This document shows, in pieces, positions 1 through 11,133 of a stretch of DNA of 64,000 nucleotides. The position numbers were made by a program, and so were the translations under genes. The notes beneath the pieces are model-generated. The model searched no databases. It was not told where the DNA came from and saw only the letters and a program-made list of their open reading frames with translations. The stretch comes from Steromphala cineraria (taxonomy: Eukaryota > Mollusca > Gastropoda > Trochida > Trochidae): positions 37,123,315-37,187,314 of the forward strand of contig OU744730.1 in the NCBI GenBank assembly GCA_916613615.1. Direction: 5' to 3'. Numbering within the stretch: position 1 is the first letter of the stretch; every line of letters starts with the position of its first letter.

Positions 1-290
1 CTGTAACACTGCAACACTAACATTGTAACACTGTAACACTGTAACACTAACAATGTAACACTGTAACACTGTAACACTGACACTATAACACTAACAGTGT
101 AACACTGTAACACTAATTTTGTAACATTGTAACACTTTCACTGTAACATTGTAACACTTACACTGTAACACTAAAATACTAACACTGTAACACTAAAATA
201 CTAACACTGTAACATTGTAACACTAACACTGTAACACTTACACTGTAAAACTAACACTAAACTGTAACACTGTAGCATATTGTAACACTA
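1..290. repeat. Minisatellite of short CTGTAACACTAACA-type units
   Basis: The first 290 bases are a degenerate tandem array of 7-15 bp units built from TGTAACACT and AACACTAACA. It runs straight into the next array, which has a different unit. No coding potential is visible. Confidence 0.85.
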
Positions 291-1255
291 ACAGGACCAT
301 GTTTGATGTTACAGAACCATGTTTGATCTTACAGGAGTATGTTCTTACAGGTGTTTGATGTTACAGGAGCATGTTTGATATTACAGGACCATGTTTGATG
401 TTACAGGAGCATTATTGATATTACAGGACCATGCATTTTCTTGCAGGTGTTCGATGTTACAGGACCATGTTCTTACAGGTGTTTGTTGTTACAGGTGTTT
501 GTTGTTACAGGTGTTTGTTGTTACAGGTGTTTGTTGTTACAGGTGTTTGTTGTTACAGGACCATGTTCTTACAGGTGTTTGTTCTTACAGGTGTTTGTTG
601 TTACAGGACCATGTTTGATGTTACAGGACCATGTTTGATGTTACAGAACCATGTTTGATCTTACAGAACCATGTTTGATCTTACAGGAGTATGTTCTTAC
701 AGGTGTTTGTTGTTACAGGACCATGTTTGATATTACAGGACCGTGTTTGATGTTACAGGAGCATTATTGATATTACAGGACCATGCATTTTCTTGCAGGT
801 GTTCGATGTTACAGGACCATGTTTGATGTTACAGGACCATGTTTGATGCTACAGAACCATGTTTGATGTTACAGGACCATGTTTGATGTTACAGAAGCAT
901 GTTCTTACAGGTGTTTGATGTTACAGGAGCATGTATGATGTTACAGGACCATGTTTGATTTTACAGAACCATGTTTGATGTTACAGGACCATGTTTGATG
1001 TTACAGAAGCATGTTCTTACAGGTGTTTGTTGTTACAGGAGCATGATACAGGAGCATGTTTGATGTTACAGGAGCATGTTTGATATTACAGGAGCATGTT
1101 CTTACAGGTGTTTGATGTTACAGGAGCATGGTTGATGTTACAGGACCATGTTTGATGTTACAGGAGCATGTTTGATATTACAGGAGCATGTTCTTACAGG
1201 TGTTTGATGTTACAGGAGCATGGTTGATGTTACAGGACCATGTTTGATGTTTCAG
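291..1255 (+). repeat. Minisatellite of acceptor-like 20-bp (and 16-bp) units in the last intron of the EF-hand gene
   Basis: About 45-50 units of the type TTACAGGACCATGTTTGATG (20 bp), with a block of 16-bp units (TTACAGGTGTTTGTTG) near 475-600. The array ends at the intron/exon border of the EF-hand exon, where the true acceptor reads TTTGATGTTTCAG followed by GAC. Nearly every unit carries the same TTGATGTTACAG/GA context, so the array is a series of acceptor-like sites. Three overlapping short open frames across it are by-products of the repeat. Confidence 0.85.
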
Positions 1256-1456
1256 GACTACGATGCGGACGACCTGGACCAGCTGAAGACGCTGCTGCTG
1301 ACAACGTGCGACAACAAGGATGGGCGGATCAACCAGGAGGAACTGACGACAGTGCTGTTGAAGAGAGCGGAGGAGACGCCCCCTGAGGGGGAGGAGCTAG
1401 AGGGTCGGGCGAGTGGTCGGGGGCAATGGCCTGAGGGGGAGGAGGAGTCAGTCTGA
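1256..1456 (+). CDS. Terminal exon of an EF-hand calcium-binding protein
   Basis: A 67-codon exon (66 residues plus TGA) after a TTTCAG acceptor. It encodes a helix (DDLDQLKTLLLTTC), an EF-hand loop (CDNKDGRINQEE, with D, N, Gly-6, Ile-8 and Glu-12 in place) and the exiting helix LTTVLLKRAEE, then an acidic Gly/Glu-rich tail. Loop position 1 is Cys rather than Asp, so this hand may bind calcium weakly or not at all. The exon is much more GC-rich than its surroundings, as expected for a constrained exon. Family knowledge suggests a calbindin/secretagogin or similar multi-EF-hand protein acting as a calcium buffer or sensor, but only the last hand is in the window; earlier exons must lie upstream. 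A pseudo-exon is not excluded. Confidence 0.7.
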   Translation, partial: DYDADDLDQLKTLLLTTCDNKDGRINQEELTTVLLKRAEETPPEGEELEGRASGRGQWPEGEEESV

Positions 1457-2528
1457 AGCCGTCCTCACCAACCACGTCTGATCTTCCATCTCTCATCTTT
1501 CCTTTTCAGCATTGTCTCTCGCTCCGTCATTCAAATGACACCTTTTAACAGATAGCTTTTTCCTGCCAATGCGAACCATTCTACAAAGTATCTGTGTTTG
1601 TATTATTGATTAGGGCAGTCAAAATGTAGTGTAATGTTTCTTTTTTTCTTCTTCTGAGTCAAGTAGTTTTAATTAATGTTCCAAAAGACATACGGGAATT
1701 ATAATATGATTGTTGTTTGTTAAAGGATCATTTAAATTCATTTACAAAGACATATTGTTTGTCATGAAGAAATGTATATTCAAATCATTATAATTTGTAA
1801 AATATCACATTTGTTTATATCCATTGTTACATCAAAGATCATTTACTTTTTCTAATTAAAACATTAACATCCATACACACATATAAATATATATATGTAT
1901 ATTCAATGTTTTCAGTATTGCCATATTAAATTTAGGACAGTCTATTGAAATGTCAATAAAAAATTAAAACTGATTATTACATTATTACACTGATTATTAT
2001 TGCATTATTGCATGTCACCATTACATTGCCAATTAACGGTCCCTTGTCATATAAGAACGAGTGTTATAGGTGACAATTTTCCTTGTAATCGACACGTGAG
2101 AATTAGGAGGTTGTCCCAAAGTTATCTCCAACCTCTATAAGCCACGGAAAGATATCTTTGTGGGGATAGCGCGGCACATGAATGCATACAAAAACAGTAC
2201 GGTTTAAGCATTTACTGCTGCCGAGAGGCACTCTAGATGTGTTTACCTTAGCCTCAACACGCATCATTTTCCATCACAAACTCACTTTTACCCCCAACAC
2301 GACGATGAGCATGCAACTCATATAAACCTTTTCTCTGTCTATGCCAAAATAAATGTAGAGTTAGTGATGAGTTATACCATTCTGGGGAAATGGTACTTCA
2401 GAAAATAGTTTGGTTCATTGTAATCAGTCTTGCTTCCAAATTTAAAAAACATCATCAATGAATGATTAATACCATATCGGACAAACTTGAATACCGGTGT
2501 ATCAACCTCATATGACGGTACTAAATAA
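1457..2528. other. Probable 3' UTR and AT-rich intergenic DNA
   Basis: The first 500 bases fit a 3' UTR of the EF-hand gene. Beyond 1960 the sequence is AT-rich with no convincing open frame, repeat or RNA gene. Confidence 0.5.
1955..1960 (+). promoter_or_regulatory. Candidate poly(A) signal AATAAA for the EF-hand gene
   Basis: AATAAA about 500 bases after the EF-hand stop codon, in AT-rich sequence that would be its 3' UTR. Position and hexamer are the only evidence. Confidence 0.4.
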
Positions 2529-2780
2529 CATGACAAAACATCCACTTTACCCTCAATACTTAGGTCTTCAAGATTAAATGCATGACAAAACCTCCACTCT
2601 ACCCTCAATACTTAGGTCTTCAAGATTAAATGCATGACAAAACCTCCACTCTACGCTCAATACTTAGGTCTTCAAGATTAAATGCATGACAAAACCTCCA
2701 CTCTACCCTCAATACTTAGGTCTTCAAGACTAAATACATGACAAAACCTCCACTCTACCCTCAATAGGCAGGTCTTCAAC
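2529..2780. repeat. 52-bp tandem repeat, five copies
   Basis: Five head-to-tail units starting at 2529, 2581, 2633, 2685 and 2737, each beginning CATGACAAAAC and containing CTCAATACTTAGGTCTTCAAG. Copies 2-4 are almost identical; the first and last are diverged at the array edges. Confidence 0.9.
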
Positions 2781-4600
2781 ACTCACAGAGTGTTTGACCT
2801 TCACAGAGTGTTTGACCTTTACATGCATTTTTGTCAAAGAGGTAAACCGAAAGTTATATATCATCAAAATGACCCAAAATCACATGATATTCAGAGGTTT
2901 GAAGTCGGTCATCTAAAAGACGCGTTTCTGACCCCTTCGTGCTTTAATAGAACTTAACACTATCAATATTGATATTTTGTTAATAAGGTATATCAGAAGA
3001 AATATTGGTCTTGATCATATGCATACATAGATGTATAATTTTTTTAGATAACTTAGATATTAAGGGAGTAATGGTTTTCCCCTTTAATGAAAACACTAAA
3101 AAAATTAGATTTTTAGACCACTACCCGATGTTTGACTTTCTAGCTCCTTAACTATCAACTTTTATATCATGTTATGTTATATAGGAAATAGTGTGCTTTG
3201 AATTGCGCGTGCTACGATATAAGCAAATTTATGATATCTTAATTAGCAAAGGACTAAAAAAAATCGCAATATTCAAGGACAGGTAATGGACAGAAAAAAA
3301 AGATTTTCATGACATGTTGATATTTTTTTCTGTCTTTTTATGCTTCACCTGCTTCACAAAACATAAATGATAAAAACATTTTTGGAGCAGTTTTGAAACT
3401 AAAGTTCTCAAAAGAAAATAACCTTCGAAAAATGCAAAAATTGCAAAAAAATGCCAAAAAAGTGATTGTATCTAATAATTGTAGTGAATATGTTGCAGCA
3501 CAATCATTGTAGAATAGAATGCAACAAACAGATTTATTTTTTATTTCGCATTTCCTAACAATGTCATGTCCCTTTGAACATGACATGTCAAAAATCCCTT
3601 TTTTCCAAAGATCATTTTTGAAATTGCTGTACCGCGAAAACCGCTAAAAATAGAGGTCAGGTTTGGGGGTTCCCTCAAACAGCATCTATTCAGCTTTTAA
3701 ATGAGCTATACTATGCGTCTGTATGTAATGCAGTTAGTGAGGAGAAGATTTTCAAAGACGCATACCGTCAGAAAATAGCAAAAAAATAGATGGGGAATAT
3801 TGTTGCCAACATTTTGGTGAAACTTTTATGAAATTATCTCCCATAGTTACCGAGATATCGAGGTTTGAAGTTTTTCCTTTAAGGGGAGATAACTCGAGAA
3901 TAAAATTGAAATTCAAAAATCGGGCTCGATTTCTTCAGAATCTTCTACACAAAAAAACGTGGAAATAATAATAATAAAAACACGGATAATAACAATAGGT
4001 CTTCAGACTTTCGTCTTAAAGAATTAAATATTTGTATAACGCTATATCAATACACAAGGTGCATGCTCAAAGCGCATGACTCAAATGACTACCTCATACT
4101 CCACATTGTCAAGCATTATCGATGTAACAATAATATAGTCATTTTCGGCTGATTTAAAAAAACTCTTGGTTACGTATCCACTTTGTTCCTATATTACCCT
4201 GACATGTTCCCCCGATCATTTGTGGGAACAAATATCATATTATATATATACAAATTATGATTTTAGCTTGGCCTACAAACATTTCAACACACTATTAGAA
4301 AGTTTAATTGGCTTTTCAACCATCCTCACTAATAAACTTACCTTGAGTGCTTTTATAGGGATTTTTTTTTCATTTGAAAAAACTGAACTACTTTTACAAA
4401 ATAGATGCTTGGTGTTTACCTACAGTCATCCTGGTTGGCTTGTGTCGCCAAATATCTGACATAACTGTGACATCATCATCGATAGAAAGAAAAAAGTTTA
4501 TCCTTACTAGAATTCAAAGGAATCAGCTATGATCATCTGGATCAGTTTTATTGTTTAATGAAAATATGCAAAATCTGTTCGCAACCTAGAAATACAAATA
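2781..4600. other. AT-rich non-coding DNA with a short dispersed-repeat fragment
   Basis: No gene is supported. Around 3885 the string GGGGAGATAACTCGAG resembles a motif I associate with molluscan interspersed repeats (memory, not checked). At 4036-4085 the words ACGCTATATCAATACACAAG and GTGCATGCTCAAAGCGCAT recur at 58171-58215, so this is a shared dispersed repeat. Short open frames at 3338-3586 and 4166-4459 look random. Confidence 0.5.
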
Positions 4601-4615
4601 GAACCATTTCCTCTG

Positions 4616-5220
4616 TAGCTCATCAGTGTGGCCAATGTGGTTCCCCCCTTGTAGGGGCCACAGGATCACCAATCCTAAAATTAAGTATATAGACGATAAT
4701 TTGCAGTTTTCTTGGCATTGTACTTCTGGAGAAGAAGGTGAAAATAACTCTTAACGGTATGGCCCTTATAAGGGGCCACAGGGTCACAGAGCTATAATTT
4801 ATTATCCCCACTAGTCAAGGAGTCTGTACACAAAGTTTCAGTTTTCTAGGCCTTATGCTTCTGGAGAAGAAGATAAACATAAGTTTTTAGGACGTGGCCC
4901 CTCGTGCCCTTATTAGGGGTCACAGGTCCACCAAAGCTACACTTTTTAATCCCCACTTGTAAAGGAGTCTGTATACAAAGTTTCTAGGCCTTATGCTTCT
5001 GGAGAAGAATATGAAAATAGGTTTTTAGGGCGTTTTCTGTGGTCCTTATTAGGGACCACAGGCCAACCAAAGCCACAATTTTTAATCCTCAATAGTCAAG
5101 GAGTATGTACACAAAGTTTCAGCTTTCTAGGCCTAATGTTTCTGGAGAAGAAGTCGAAAATGCACAAAGTTTACGGACGGACGCCATGGACGCCATGCCA
5201 TAAGCCAATCGGACCTTACT
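4616..5220. repeat. Dispersed repeat, copy 1 (TAGCTCATC family, 3' end degraded)
   Basis: Made of internal units of about 150 bp with the recurrent words TTTCAGCTTTCTAGGCCTTA, TGCTTCTGGAGAAGAAG, AGGGGCCACAGG and CACTAGTCAAGGAGTCTGTA. It closes with CACAAAGTTTACGGACGGAC and GCCATGCCATAAGCC. Copies at 20345-20644 and 34780-35343 share these words. The left end TAGCTCATCAG is present; the matching right end is lost here. Confidence 0.8.
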
Positions 5221-6694
5221 TGCAATGTATGAGGTCTGATTTGTGATTTGTTTTGCGGATCAAGTTTAACACTCGATTTGGTATTATGACAAAGGACAAA
5301 AAAGGCTTTTTTAGAGAAAAGGCATAAATCGAAAAATAAGCATATTTACTGGCCTCCCAGACAGAAACAATGATCCATTTTGATCAGGTTGTCTAAATTA
5401 TTATTGCCTGACTATATAAAATCGTGTCTGTATGACTTGAATCTGATCGGCTGACCTTTGTATCAAACACATACTCTGTGTGTGAAGTTCATGTTATATG
5501 GTGAATTATTGATGCAAGGAAAACATTGGTAGATGAATTTTGTTGTGACATTCGCCTAATAATCTTATTGCATATATGACATTAAACCGTACCGTTTGTT
5601 ATTTACATGATGACAATTTTCCGGTTGTTTCCTGTTCCTGTTCCTGTTCCGTGTATTCTTATTACATGAATTCTACGTTCAATTTTAATCAAGTGTCAGG
5701 CAATTATCAATGATAAATTGGAATTCTTGGAATTTGTATAAAAACGATCATAAAACTTACCATTCAGCAATCAATTATGGTGTGAATTTATTAATTTATT
5801 TATTAATTAAGGACTGAGAATGTTACTGACGCTTTGTGTTTAATACATTTCTTATTTTAGATCGTGTTAAACCAACTTAAATACCAGGGGTAAAGTTGAA
5901 GTTTCAGTTAAACCAGCAGAGTATCATTATAATTTCTGACCAGTATGATTAGTTGTGCGTCATACGTAACATTGTTTTATTGTAATTAGTTGTCGGAAGA
6001 CGTAACTGTAATGGTCGCCTCGTGTTTGAAAGTGTTTTCGACAATGTTGTTGAAAGAGTAAAAATAAGGCTAAAAGCCAAGTCGCTTAACCAAAATCTTC
6101 AGGTATATTGTTTTCTTAGTGTTTCTAGACATGTTTTAGATATATCAAATGTTATGTCATTTTTTAAATATTGCGAAATAAGCACTTTTCTTTCTGCGCG
6201 TGTAATCACGCTCACATAATTGTAGTGGCGGAATAAGTCACCTGTTTTCGAGGCTTTGCTAGATAAAGTGTTCCATCATAGGTTAATCTGTCATTATATT
6301 TCTCAAAGTAATGGAAATAGGATTTTATATTACATTCAGGTTATAAGCATTTCCAATAGAGTATTTTTCATGTGTTTTTGATAGTGAAAGAGATATAGAT
6401 ATATTTTCGCTGAGTGTAGTTATACATGATAATATTAAGCCACAGAGCATATATTTGTGTGGTAAAGAGTATATTTCATGTTTCCAATTCAAGTAGCACA
6501 TATTATTATATTGTAGGAATAATTTCATTTCTGCTAGTGTAGTGTTTCAATCAGCATTTTGACTGGTAGTCTAGGGATGAGTGAATATTTTATGAGAGCT
6601 TTGTTTTGAGTGTTTTGACTTAAGTGTTTGAATATTGTACTTTAGGTTAAATTGTGTAATTACTTCATTATACTTTCCTTATGTTTTTATTATG
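5221..6694. other. AT-rich sequence without recognised features
   Basis: Only a short CCTGTT repeat near 5634-5650 stands out. The small open frames at 6022-6219 and 6325-6528 have no recognisable motif. Confidence 0.45.
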
Positions 6695-6796
6695 TTTCAG
6701 AATACAAACAAATGTACAAGCTAATGTACAAACAAATGTACAAACAAATGTACAGTCAAATGTACAGACAAATGTACAAACAAACAAACATAAATA
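6695..6796. repeat. 12-bp tandem repeat (AAACAAATGTAC)
   Basis: About eight copies of a 12-bp unit AAACAAATGTAC with small variants (AAGCTAATGTAC, AGTCAAATGTAC, AGACAAATGTAC). The period is a multiple of 3, which gives an open frame of repeated K-Q-M-Y that I do not regard as a gene. Confidence 0.8.
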
Positions 6797-7081
6797 CTCA
6801 TGTAGAAACAAGAAGAGATTTACATGAATCTAGAGAGAACAAGTGTTTCTAGAGAGCTGTTGTGTATTCAGTACAGAGATTCGAAGATAAAATTGACTTG
6901 GTTGTTTTTGGTGACAGGAAGGCTTGGTGTGGTGTTCACAACAAATTATTTATCAAAGTAATTTAAGAGATGGATTCCACAGCAGAATTATTAGCATTAA
7001 AACGTTTGTGTTTAACATAATGAAATCAATTTAAGAAATCCTCAATTATTTGGTCATTAGAATGTCTTCCTGATATCAGTT

Positions 7082-7158
7082 GATCTCGTTGTGCAGTGGT
7101 TAATCTCTGGACCAGAAACATTGTATCACGGGTTCGTGCCCCGGTTTCGGCAAATATA
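7082..7158 (+). repeat. tRNA-like element (probable SINE head)
   Basis: The stretch has a box A-like GTGCAGTGGTTA at 7091 and a box B-like GGTTCGTGCCC at 7131, the usual internal RNA polymerase III promoter spacing. A T-arm with four of five pairs can be drawn (ACGGG/CCCGG around TTCGTGC), but the flanking bases do not form a 7-bp acceptor stem. That argues for a tRNA-derived SINE remnant rather than a working tRNA gene. Confidence 0.4.
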
Positions 7159-7569
7159 TTAAGTTAAATATTAAGTTATTTTACGAATCATCGCCACTAT
7201 TAAAAATAAGGGACTTGGATACAAGTGATTTACTTGAATACCTATGTTCACGAAACTTTCTACCCAAGCACTGCAAACCAGAGCCATCAGGAGAGATGGC
7301 TTTTCCTCCCGGCCCCACTCAAGTCGAATGATCAGTTTAAGCATATATACTGATTGTGTCAATAATGTTCTATGCATACATGCAGCTAATTTTGTTTTGC
7401 TTTAAATAACCATCATATGACTATTATAAACCACATCTAGGTCTTTCTAATTAGTAAATGCTTATGTCATGCCATTGTCAAGAGAGAGGAAAACAACCAT
7501 TCTGGTTGATTGAATATGCAATTTGATAAAAACATCTTCATTCATCTTCTTCATGTTATGGAGTCAACT

Positions 7570-8127
7570 TCCTGCAATTTCAAAACACCAAAAGGCACAT
7601 TTGTAAACAGTTTCATTGAGCTTGCCCTAATGCCGTGTCCATGGAGACCCGAAAAATAACAAATTCCAGAAAGTTGAAAATCCCAAATGGCAAAGCTACA
7701 TGCGATGATTAGTCACTAGTTTCATTGAGCTAGCCCAAACGGTTTTCAAATTGTGCTCCGGAAATGCAATTCTAAGTCTAGTTTCAATGAAAACTGACAA
7801 AAATAAAAAATTCAAGAGAGTTGAAAACACCAAAAGGCACAACTGCATGTCATGATTAGTCAACATCCCAAGTTTCGTTCAGTTAGGCCAAACCGTTTTC
7901 GAGTTCTGCTCCGGAAACACATTTCTAAGTTGCGTTTCTGTGGAAACCGCAAAAATAAAAAAAACTCCAGAAAGTTGAATACCTCAAAAGGCACAACGAC
8001 ATGCTCTGATTAGTCAAGATACCAAGTTTCATTGAGCTTACTGTAACGGTTTTCAAATTCTGCTCCGGAAACAATGTGATGACAGACGGACGGACGGACA
8101 GGCGGAGCCAACGACTATATCCCCCGC
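7570..8127. repeat. Dispersed repeat with about 145-bp internal units (left part, split by a MULE)
   Basis: Three to four diverged units, each with the words AGTTGAAAACACCAAAAGGC, ATGATTAGTCA, TTTCATTGAGCT and GTTTTCAAATTCTGCTCCGG. The end is a GACGGACGGACGG tract followed by ACTATATCCCCCGC. It resumes at 9981 after the inserted Mutator-like element with ATCCCCCGC, ATTATATGCC and GGGGGGATAAAAA, so the intact repeat ended in a C5/G6 palindrome. Confidence 0.8.
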
Positions 8128-8439
8128 GGGTCTAGGACAAAAGCCACCCGGACAAAAGCCACCCGGACAAATGCCTCCCGGACAAATGCCACCAGGACAA
8201 AAGCCACCTAGGACAAATGCCACCTAGGACAAAAACCACCCAGACAAAAGCCACCTAGGACAAATGCCACCCAATATTTAAAATAAAAAACAACATAAAA
8301 CGATATTTGACTCATGATATATGTATTTTCTGTAAAAACAAGTGATGATGTTCTTGTTTTCAGCACTATAATGTATTTAGCATTACATTTTGCATTACTA
8401 GGCACATCATACACATGTGTATGTCAGTTCACTGTCAGT

Positions 8440-8872
8440 TCAAAGTCGGATGTTGTGTGCAACACTCCTCAGGTAGTCTAGTTCTTGTCTGCTCCTAAAG
8501 TGTGCCGCGATGGTCTGCAGACGCTGCTGGCAATCTCGGTACTGTTTCCTGTGTCGAGCAACATTCTGGCCGGCCAACATCTGCGTGATTACCTGGTCGT
8601 TCAGGGCTTGTTCCTTCCTCAGAACCTCCAGGAAGCGCCAGATGCTGGGATGACAACCAGCCATGCTGGTCAGAAGTCTCCGGTGCCATCCCTCAAGATT
8701 GTTGTTCGTCCTACGCAGGTCCGTCAGTGTCCTCTGATGCTGGTTCCAGCTCGAGATAGCAAACATCGGGGGTCGTCGTCCTCGGTGATGCAACCGCCCA
8801 ATGTAGTTGTCCTCAAAGTAGTCGACGACTGTCTGCATATATTATTATAAATAGAAAAAAGCGCCTTCCTAC
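8440..8872 (-). pseudogene. MULE transposase, C-terminal part, with a probable 40-nt intron
   Basis: The minus frame encodes about 130 residues with the motif RTNNNLEGWHRRL, the conserved C-terminal signature I know from animal MULE transposases (often paired with FLYWCH zinc fingers). The frame reads back through a CAG acceptor (8833-8835) and a GT donor (8871-8872), which together define a 40-nt intron, into a short upstream coding stretch that ends at the LINE insertion. The catalytic DDE core is not present, so the gene is truncated. It acted, when complete, as the nuclear transposase for the flanking inverted ends. Confidence 0.75.
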
Positions 8873-8930
8873 CTTGATCCGACAACTGCAACTGAGCCTT
8901 AGAGAATCGATTATTATAACTAAAAACTAG

Positions 8931-9677
8931 ACTATTAAAGTTAGAATTATCTCATATTGGTGCAAGTTAATCTCATCAACTGGTACATTATCGAGTATTC
9001 TATATAGAATTATGTATATTATGCAATATAATGACCCAAATGTATATTTTCCACTTATCAATGTTGTTAAAACAACTTTGGAAGGTATTGGCTTAAATTA
9101 TGTGTGGCTTTCTCAAAATTTTGTAAATAGAAATTGGCTGAAAGGTAATGTTAAATCTATTTTATGTGAGCAATTTTTTCAACACTGGGACGAATGTAAA
9201 TCAAAAACTTCAAAAGGACAATATTATAATGTATTTAAGTTATCCCCATACCTTGAAAGTTATTTATTACACTTCCCATTAAATGTCCGAATTTGGTTAA
9301 CTAAAATCAGAACTTGTAACCACAGACTTCCAATAGAAACGAGTAGATGGTATAACGTTGGTAGAGAAGAAAGATTATGTACATTTTGTAAGAACTCGAT
9401 TGGAGATGAGGCTCATCTCGTGTTGTACTGTCCATCATTAAATAACATTAGATATTCATTTCTTCCACACTATTATTGTAACAACCCATCCTTAGACAAA
9501 TTTATATCTCTAATGTCTTGTAAGCATAAAGTATTACAACTGAAATTATGTAACTATGTTAAAACCTGTCTACGTATGCTCCCGTAACTCAAACTGTACA
9601 TTTGTATTTTCTCTATGTCACATCTTGTGATCTTCATGAGAATAAACCATTTATTCATTCATTCATTCATTCATTCT
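8931..9677 (+). pseudogene. 5'-truncated LINE, C-terminal end of the polymerase ORF and 3' tail
   Basis: An open frame runs from 8931 to the stop at 9585-9587 (longest ATG form 9012-9587, 191 residues). It contains W-x-x-NVGREERLCTFC, then GDEAHLVLYCP, the C-terminal zinc-knuckle (C-x2-C...H-x4-C) found at the end of many metazoan non-LTR polymerases. A short 3' UTR with AATAAA leads into a (TTCA)n tail at 9651-9677. The same protein end is seen at 53092-53655, so both copies belong to one LINE family. The copy sits inside the MULE and lacks the reverse transcriptase core. Confidence 0.8.
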
Positions 9678-9989
9678 TAAACATAATGCTTATATGAAGA
9701 AACTATTGTTTCATCATTTTAGTTTTAGATTTAGTGGAATATTGTTGTGATTTTTCAATATTTTAAATATTTTTTAATATTGTAGTTAAAGGTATATATT
9801 CATTTTACTGCATGTAATATTAAAACATAACTTTATTTTATTTTGTTGTAATATTTAAAAAAAACTGGGTGGCTTTTGTCCTAGGTGGCATTTGTCCTAG
9901 GTGGCTTTTGTCCTGGTGGCATTTGTTCGGGTGGGTTATGTCCGGGTGGCTTTTGTCCGGGTGGCTTTTGTCCTGCTCCCATCCCCCGC

Positions 9990-10485
9990 ATTATATGCCG
10001 GGGGGATAAAAAGCGGTGTTCAACTTGGTTACGGACCTCAAGAGAACAATAGAGTTGAATGGTAAATATAAATTAAACATAATTTGTAGAATGCAATACG
10101 TAAATTGTAAAAGAAATGCGTCGAATTATGTTGGCTTTAATGAGCCTTATCATGTTTTCAAAAGCTACCGAATGTTATGTGTCCTTCGTGTCTTAGTTTC
10201 TTCAAAAATCTATCTATTGAGCAGCTTTTTTTCTTTCAAATCGGTTTGTTTTTAGGGGAGCTTATTTTTCACTTTACCTAATTGCTGTCATATTTCTAAG
10301 TTATTTTAAAATTTGTCAAAATTTCGGGTATTTAATTTGAATTGAAAAGAAAAAAACACGAGGCATAATTTCACAGTAGCTTACATTTCACAGTAGCCTA
10401 ATCATATTATTTAAAAAATAATCACGTCTGTCATAATGTTACACATTGCTTATTAATGATTGCTATAATCTAAAAGAAGGAAATC
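9990..10485. other. End of the split dispersed repeat, then AT-rich DNA
   Basis: After the second copy of the MULE target site the repeat ends with ATTATATGCCGGGGGGATAA. The open frame at 10016-10255 has no recognisable domain. Confidence 0.5.
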
Positions 10486-10489
10486 TCCG

Positions 10490-10538
10490 ACCTCATACCT
10501 AACGGAAGTTGAAACAGAGGAACATTTTATATTGTCAT
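10490..10538 (+). pseudogene. LINE C-terminal fragment, left part (interrupted)
   Basis: The frame ends in EVETEEHFILS, part of the E-E-H-F-x3-C-P zinc-knuckle typical of LINE polymerase C-termini. The following codons lie 6 kb away at 16557 onward, because a DNA element inserted here. Confidence 0.7.
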
Positions 10539-11133
10539 CACTGTATGGGAGACGCGTCGCTTCAAGATGTTTTTAACCGATAAATACGCGACGGTAGTAC
10601 GTCGATAACCTCAAGAAGCAACAAGAAATACTTGGTTGAGGACACAAACGGTACAATTAACTTTGCTCATAAACCTCATCTAATTCCATTTTTGGGCGAT
10701 ATCGAAAGATAAGGATAGTTTTATTACCATATATGAAGAAGACAAGTTCTTATCACTTTGATCTCAATTTATTTGGATTTTAAGTTGCATTTATACCTGA
10801 AAAGGTGATTTATTATCTTCCACTGTGCTATTTATCAACATAAACATTCCATTTTAGTATAATTATAATCGTTTCTACAGTTTACATAATTTTGACTTGA
10901 AATTTCAAGTTTTGAACCTCACCAATCGAAATGATTCATCTTTGAAAATTTCTGAGATTAACGCGACTGCTTTTAACCATGCTACTGTTTTTAACCGAGA
11001 GGTTACTGTTTTTAATCAGATTTTCGCTAGTGTTATCCTTGTCATAAGGTCCTTTTACATGCACTGAATATCGTTAAAATAACATTATATATTAGAATTA
11101 ATCATATATATGTCATTCTAAACGCAGATTGAA

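Larger units (their letters stand above)
8128..9980. mobile_element. Mutator-like (MULE) DNA transposon, 1853 bp, with 9-bp target duplication
   Basis: The element starts GGGTCTAGGACAAAAGCC; the reverse complement of its right end starts GGGAGCAGGACAAAAGCC. The inverted ends are about 125-145 bp and each consists of about eight 16-bp units (GGACAAAAGCCACCC type). ATCCCCCGC flanks both sides (8119-8127 and 9981-9989), a perfect 9-bp target duplication. GGG ends plus a 9-bp duplication are diagnostic for Mutator-like elements, and the minus-strand transposase piece inside agrees. The interior has been hit by a truncated LINE and most of the transposase gene is missing. Confidence 0.9.

Noticed and set aside
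391..658. Three overlapping 65-75 codon frames in the acceptor-like array
   Set aside because: Generated by the tandem repeat; amino acids cycle with the unit and no ATG context or domain is present.
7082..7158. A functional tRNA gene
   Set aside because: Acceptor stem bases do not pair, so it is kept only as a SINE-like element.
8485..8850. 121-codon plus-strand frame
   Set aside because: Opposite-strand shadow of the MULE transposase fragment, which has a recognised motif.
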